DNA of 7,208 bases from Candidatus Krumholzibacteriia bacterium (GTDB taxonomy: Bacteria > Krumholzibacteriota > Krumholzibacteriia > Krumholzibacteriales > Krumholzibacteriaceae): NCBI GenBank assembly GCA_026387805.1, contig JAPLKY010000026.1:1-7208 (forward strand). Reading direction: 5' to 3'. Of the stretch, positions 6,821-7,208 are shown in pieces. The notes under the pieces were generated by a model. It was given only the letters and a program-made list of their open reading frames with translations. It was not told the DNA's origin and made no database searches. Each line of letters starts with the position of its first letter. Position 1 is the first letter of the stretch. The translations under genes and the position numbers were made by a program.

Positions 6821-7208
6821 ACGCAATGAATGCATCGACGATATCGGAGATTCTCTTTCCGGGAATGGCGCCCCTGAACCTGCTCATGACGAGCCACATG
6901 ATGTAGCGTTTGTGCTTGTCCTTCGCGATGTGCGGGAGGCCGCCGCCTTCAGGGTCGCGACTAGTGCGTCGTCGCATGCCGCGGCGAGCGTTCCCGCGCG
7001 CCTCAGCATCCTGAGCCGGTTCACGAAAAACGCCGCGAGGAAGCCCGGTGGATATCCCGTCTCCTTCACGGCCCGGTCGAAGAGCCGCCGGTCGTCCGAG
7101 ACGCTGAGCAGTGCCGCCACCTCGGGGGCGATGCCCATCCCGCGGTAGCGCTCCTCGCGATCCCACGGACGCTCGGGGAGCGAGGCGCGGAGCCGGTCGA
7201 CGCGCTCG
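6819..7208 (-). CDS. gatE: Glutamyl-tRNA(Gln) amidotransferase subunit E, 3' part, with a frameshift
   Basis: GatE binds tRNA(Gln), activates the misacylated glutamate with ATP and transfers ammonia delivered by GatD. Only its C-terminal part is here; the gene continues beyond 7208. The frame entering from the edge reads RLRASLPERPWDREERYRGM, the link segment typical of the GatB/GatE family (ELPxxPxxRxxRY), then IAPEVAALLS and FFVNRLRMLRRAG of the helical tail region. That frame would continue into low-complexity sequence and stop at 6884. A second frame, offset by one base, gives KDKHKRYIMWLVMSRFRG and IPGKRISDIVDAFIA, matching the GatB/GatE C-terminal tail (MGxVMxxxRGxxxGxxVxxxL), with its stop at 6819-6821, 6 bases before gatD. 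The change of frame falls at about 6925-6965 and is consistent with one missing base in a GGCGGCGGCC run. The tail also looks short compared with archaeal GatE, which usually has a longer YqeY-like domain. It is either an assembly error or a damaged gene. Confidence 0.82.
   Translation of the reverse strand, partial: RARRPAPRLAPRASVGSRGALPRDGHRPRGGGTAQRLGRPAALRPGREGDGISTGLPRGVFREPAQDAEARGNARRGMRRRTSRDPEGGGLPHIAKDKHKRYIMWLVMSRFRGAIPGKRISDIVDAFIA

Noticed and set aside
5358..7148. 596-aa open frame on the plus strand opposite gatD and gatE
   Set aside because: The composition is typical of an antisense shadow (repeated Arg, Asp, Val, His), it has no motif, and it covers the clearly real gatD.
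1..7208. CRISPR array, tRNA or rRNA gene, defence system or phage module
   Set aside because: No regularly spaced repeats, cloverleaf or rRNA-like segments, and no nuclease, methylase or phage structural motif were recognised on either strand.

Overview
The window carries two kinds of DNA. From about 2129 to the right edge it is strongly GC-rich. It holds a tightly packed minus-strand gene row: the 3' end of gatE, then gatD, a Wzx-type polysaccharide flippase, and a secreted family C69 dipeptidase. From the left edge to about 1800 the sequence is visibly less GC-rich, with mixed codon usage. It holds an ATP-grasp-like protein with the layout of the circularly permuted type, a short gene-poor stretch, and the first codons of another gene that runs off the left edge. 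A decayed fragment of an IS91-type transposase (about 2101-1861) lies between the two parts.

Organism: the GC-rich row uses AGGTG-type ribosome binding sites close to its start codons, and its dipeptidase has a classical Sec signal peptide. This suggests an uncultivated high-GC prokaryote, more likely bacterial than archaeal. GatD and GatE, however, form the amidotransferase regarded as typical of archaea, so the domain is not settled by this window. The C69 peptidase and the flippase occur in both domains.

Right part: all genes read right to left with gaps of 6, 47 and 20-odd bases (gatE to gatD, gatD to flippase, flippase to dipeptidase), as expected for one transcript. GatD and GatE would convert Glu-tRNA(Gln) to Gln-tRNA(Gln). 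The flippase and the exported dipeptidase act at or beyond the membrane and have no obvious link to tRNA amidation, so this may be a row of convenience. The gatE 3' end is split over two reading frames, either from a missing base in the assembly or from a real lesion.

Left part: the ATP-grasp-like protein (459 aa) carries a CC-x2-C-x2-C cysteine cluster beside its predicted metal-binding motif. Its substrate is unknown. Downstream of it lie a possible 37-aa ORF and a partial gene starting at 88. The composition change exactly at a transposase scar indicates either horizontal acquisition or a false join in the assembly; the sequence alone cannot tell which.
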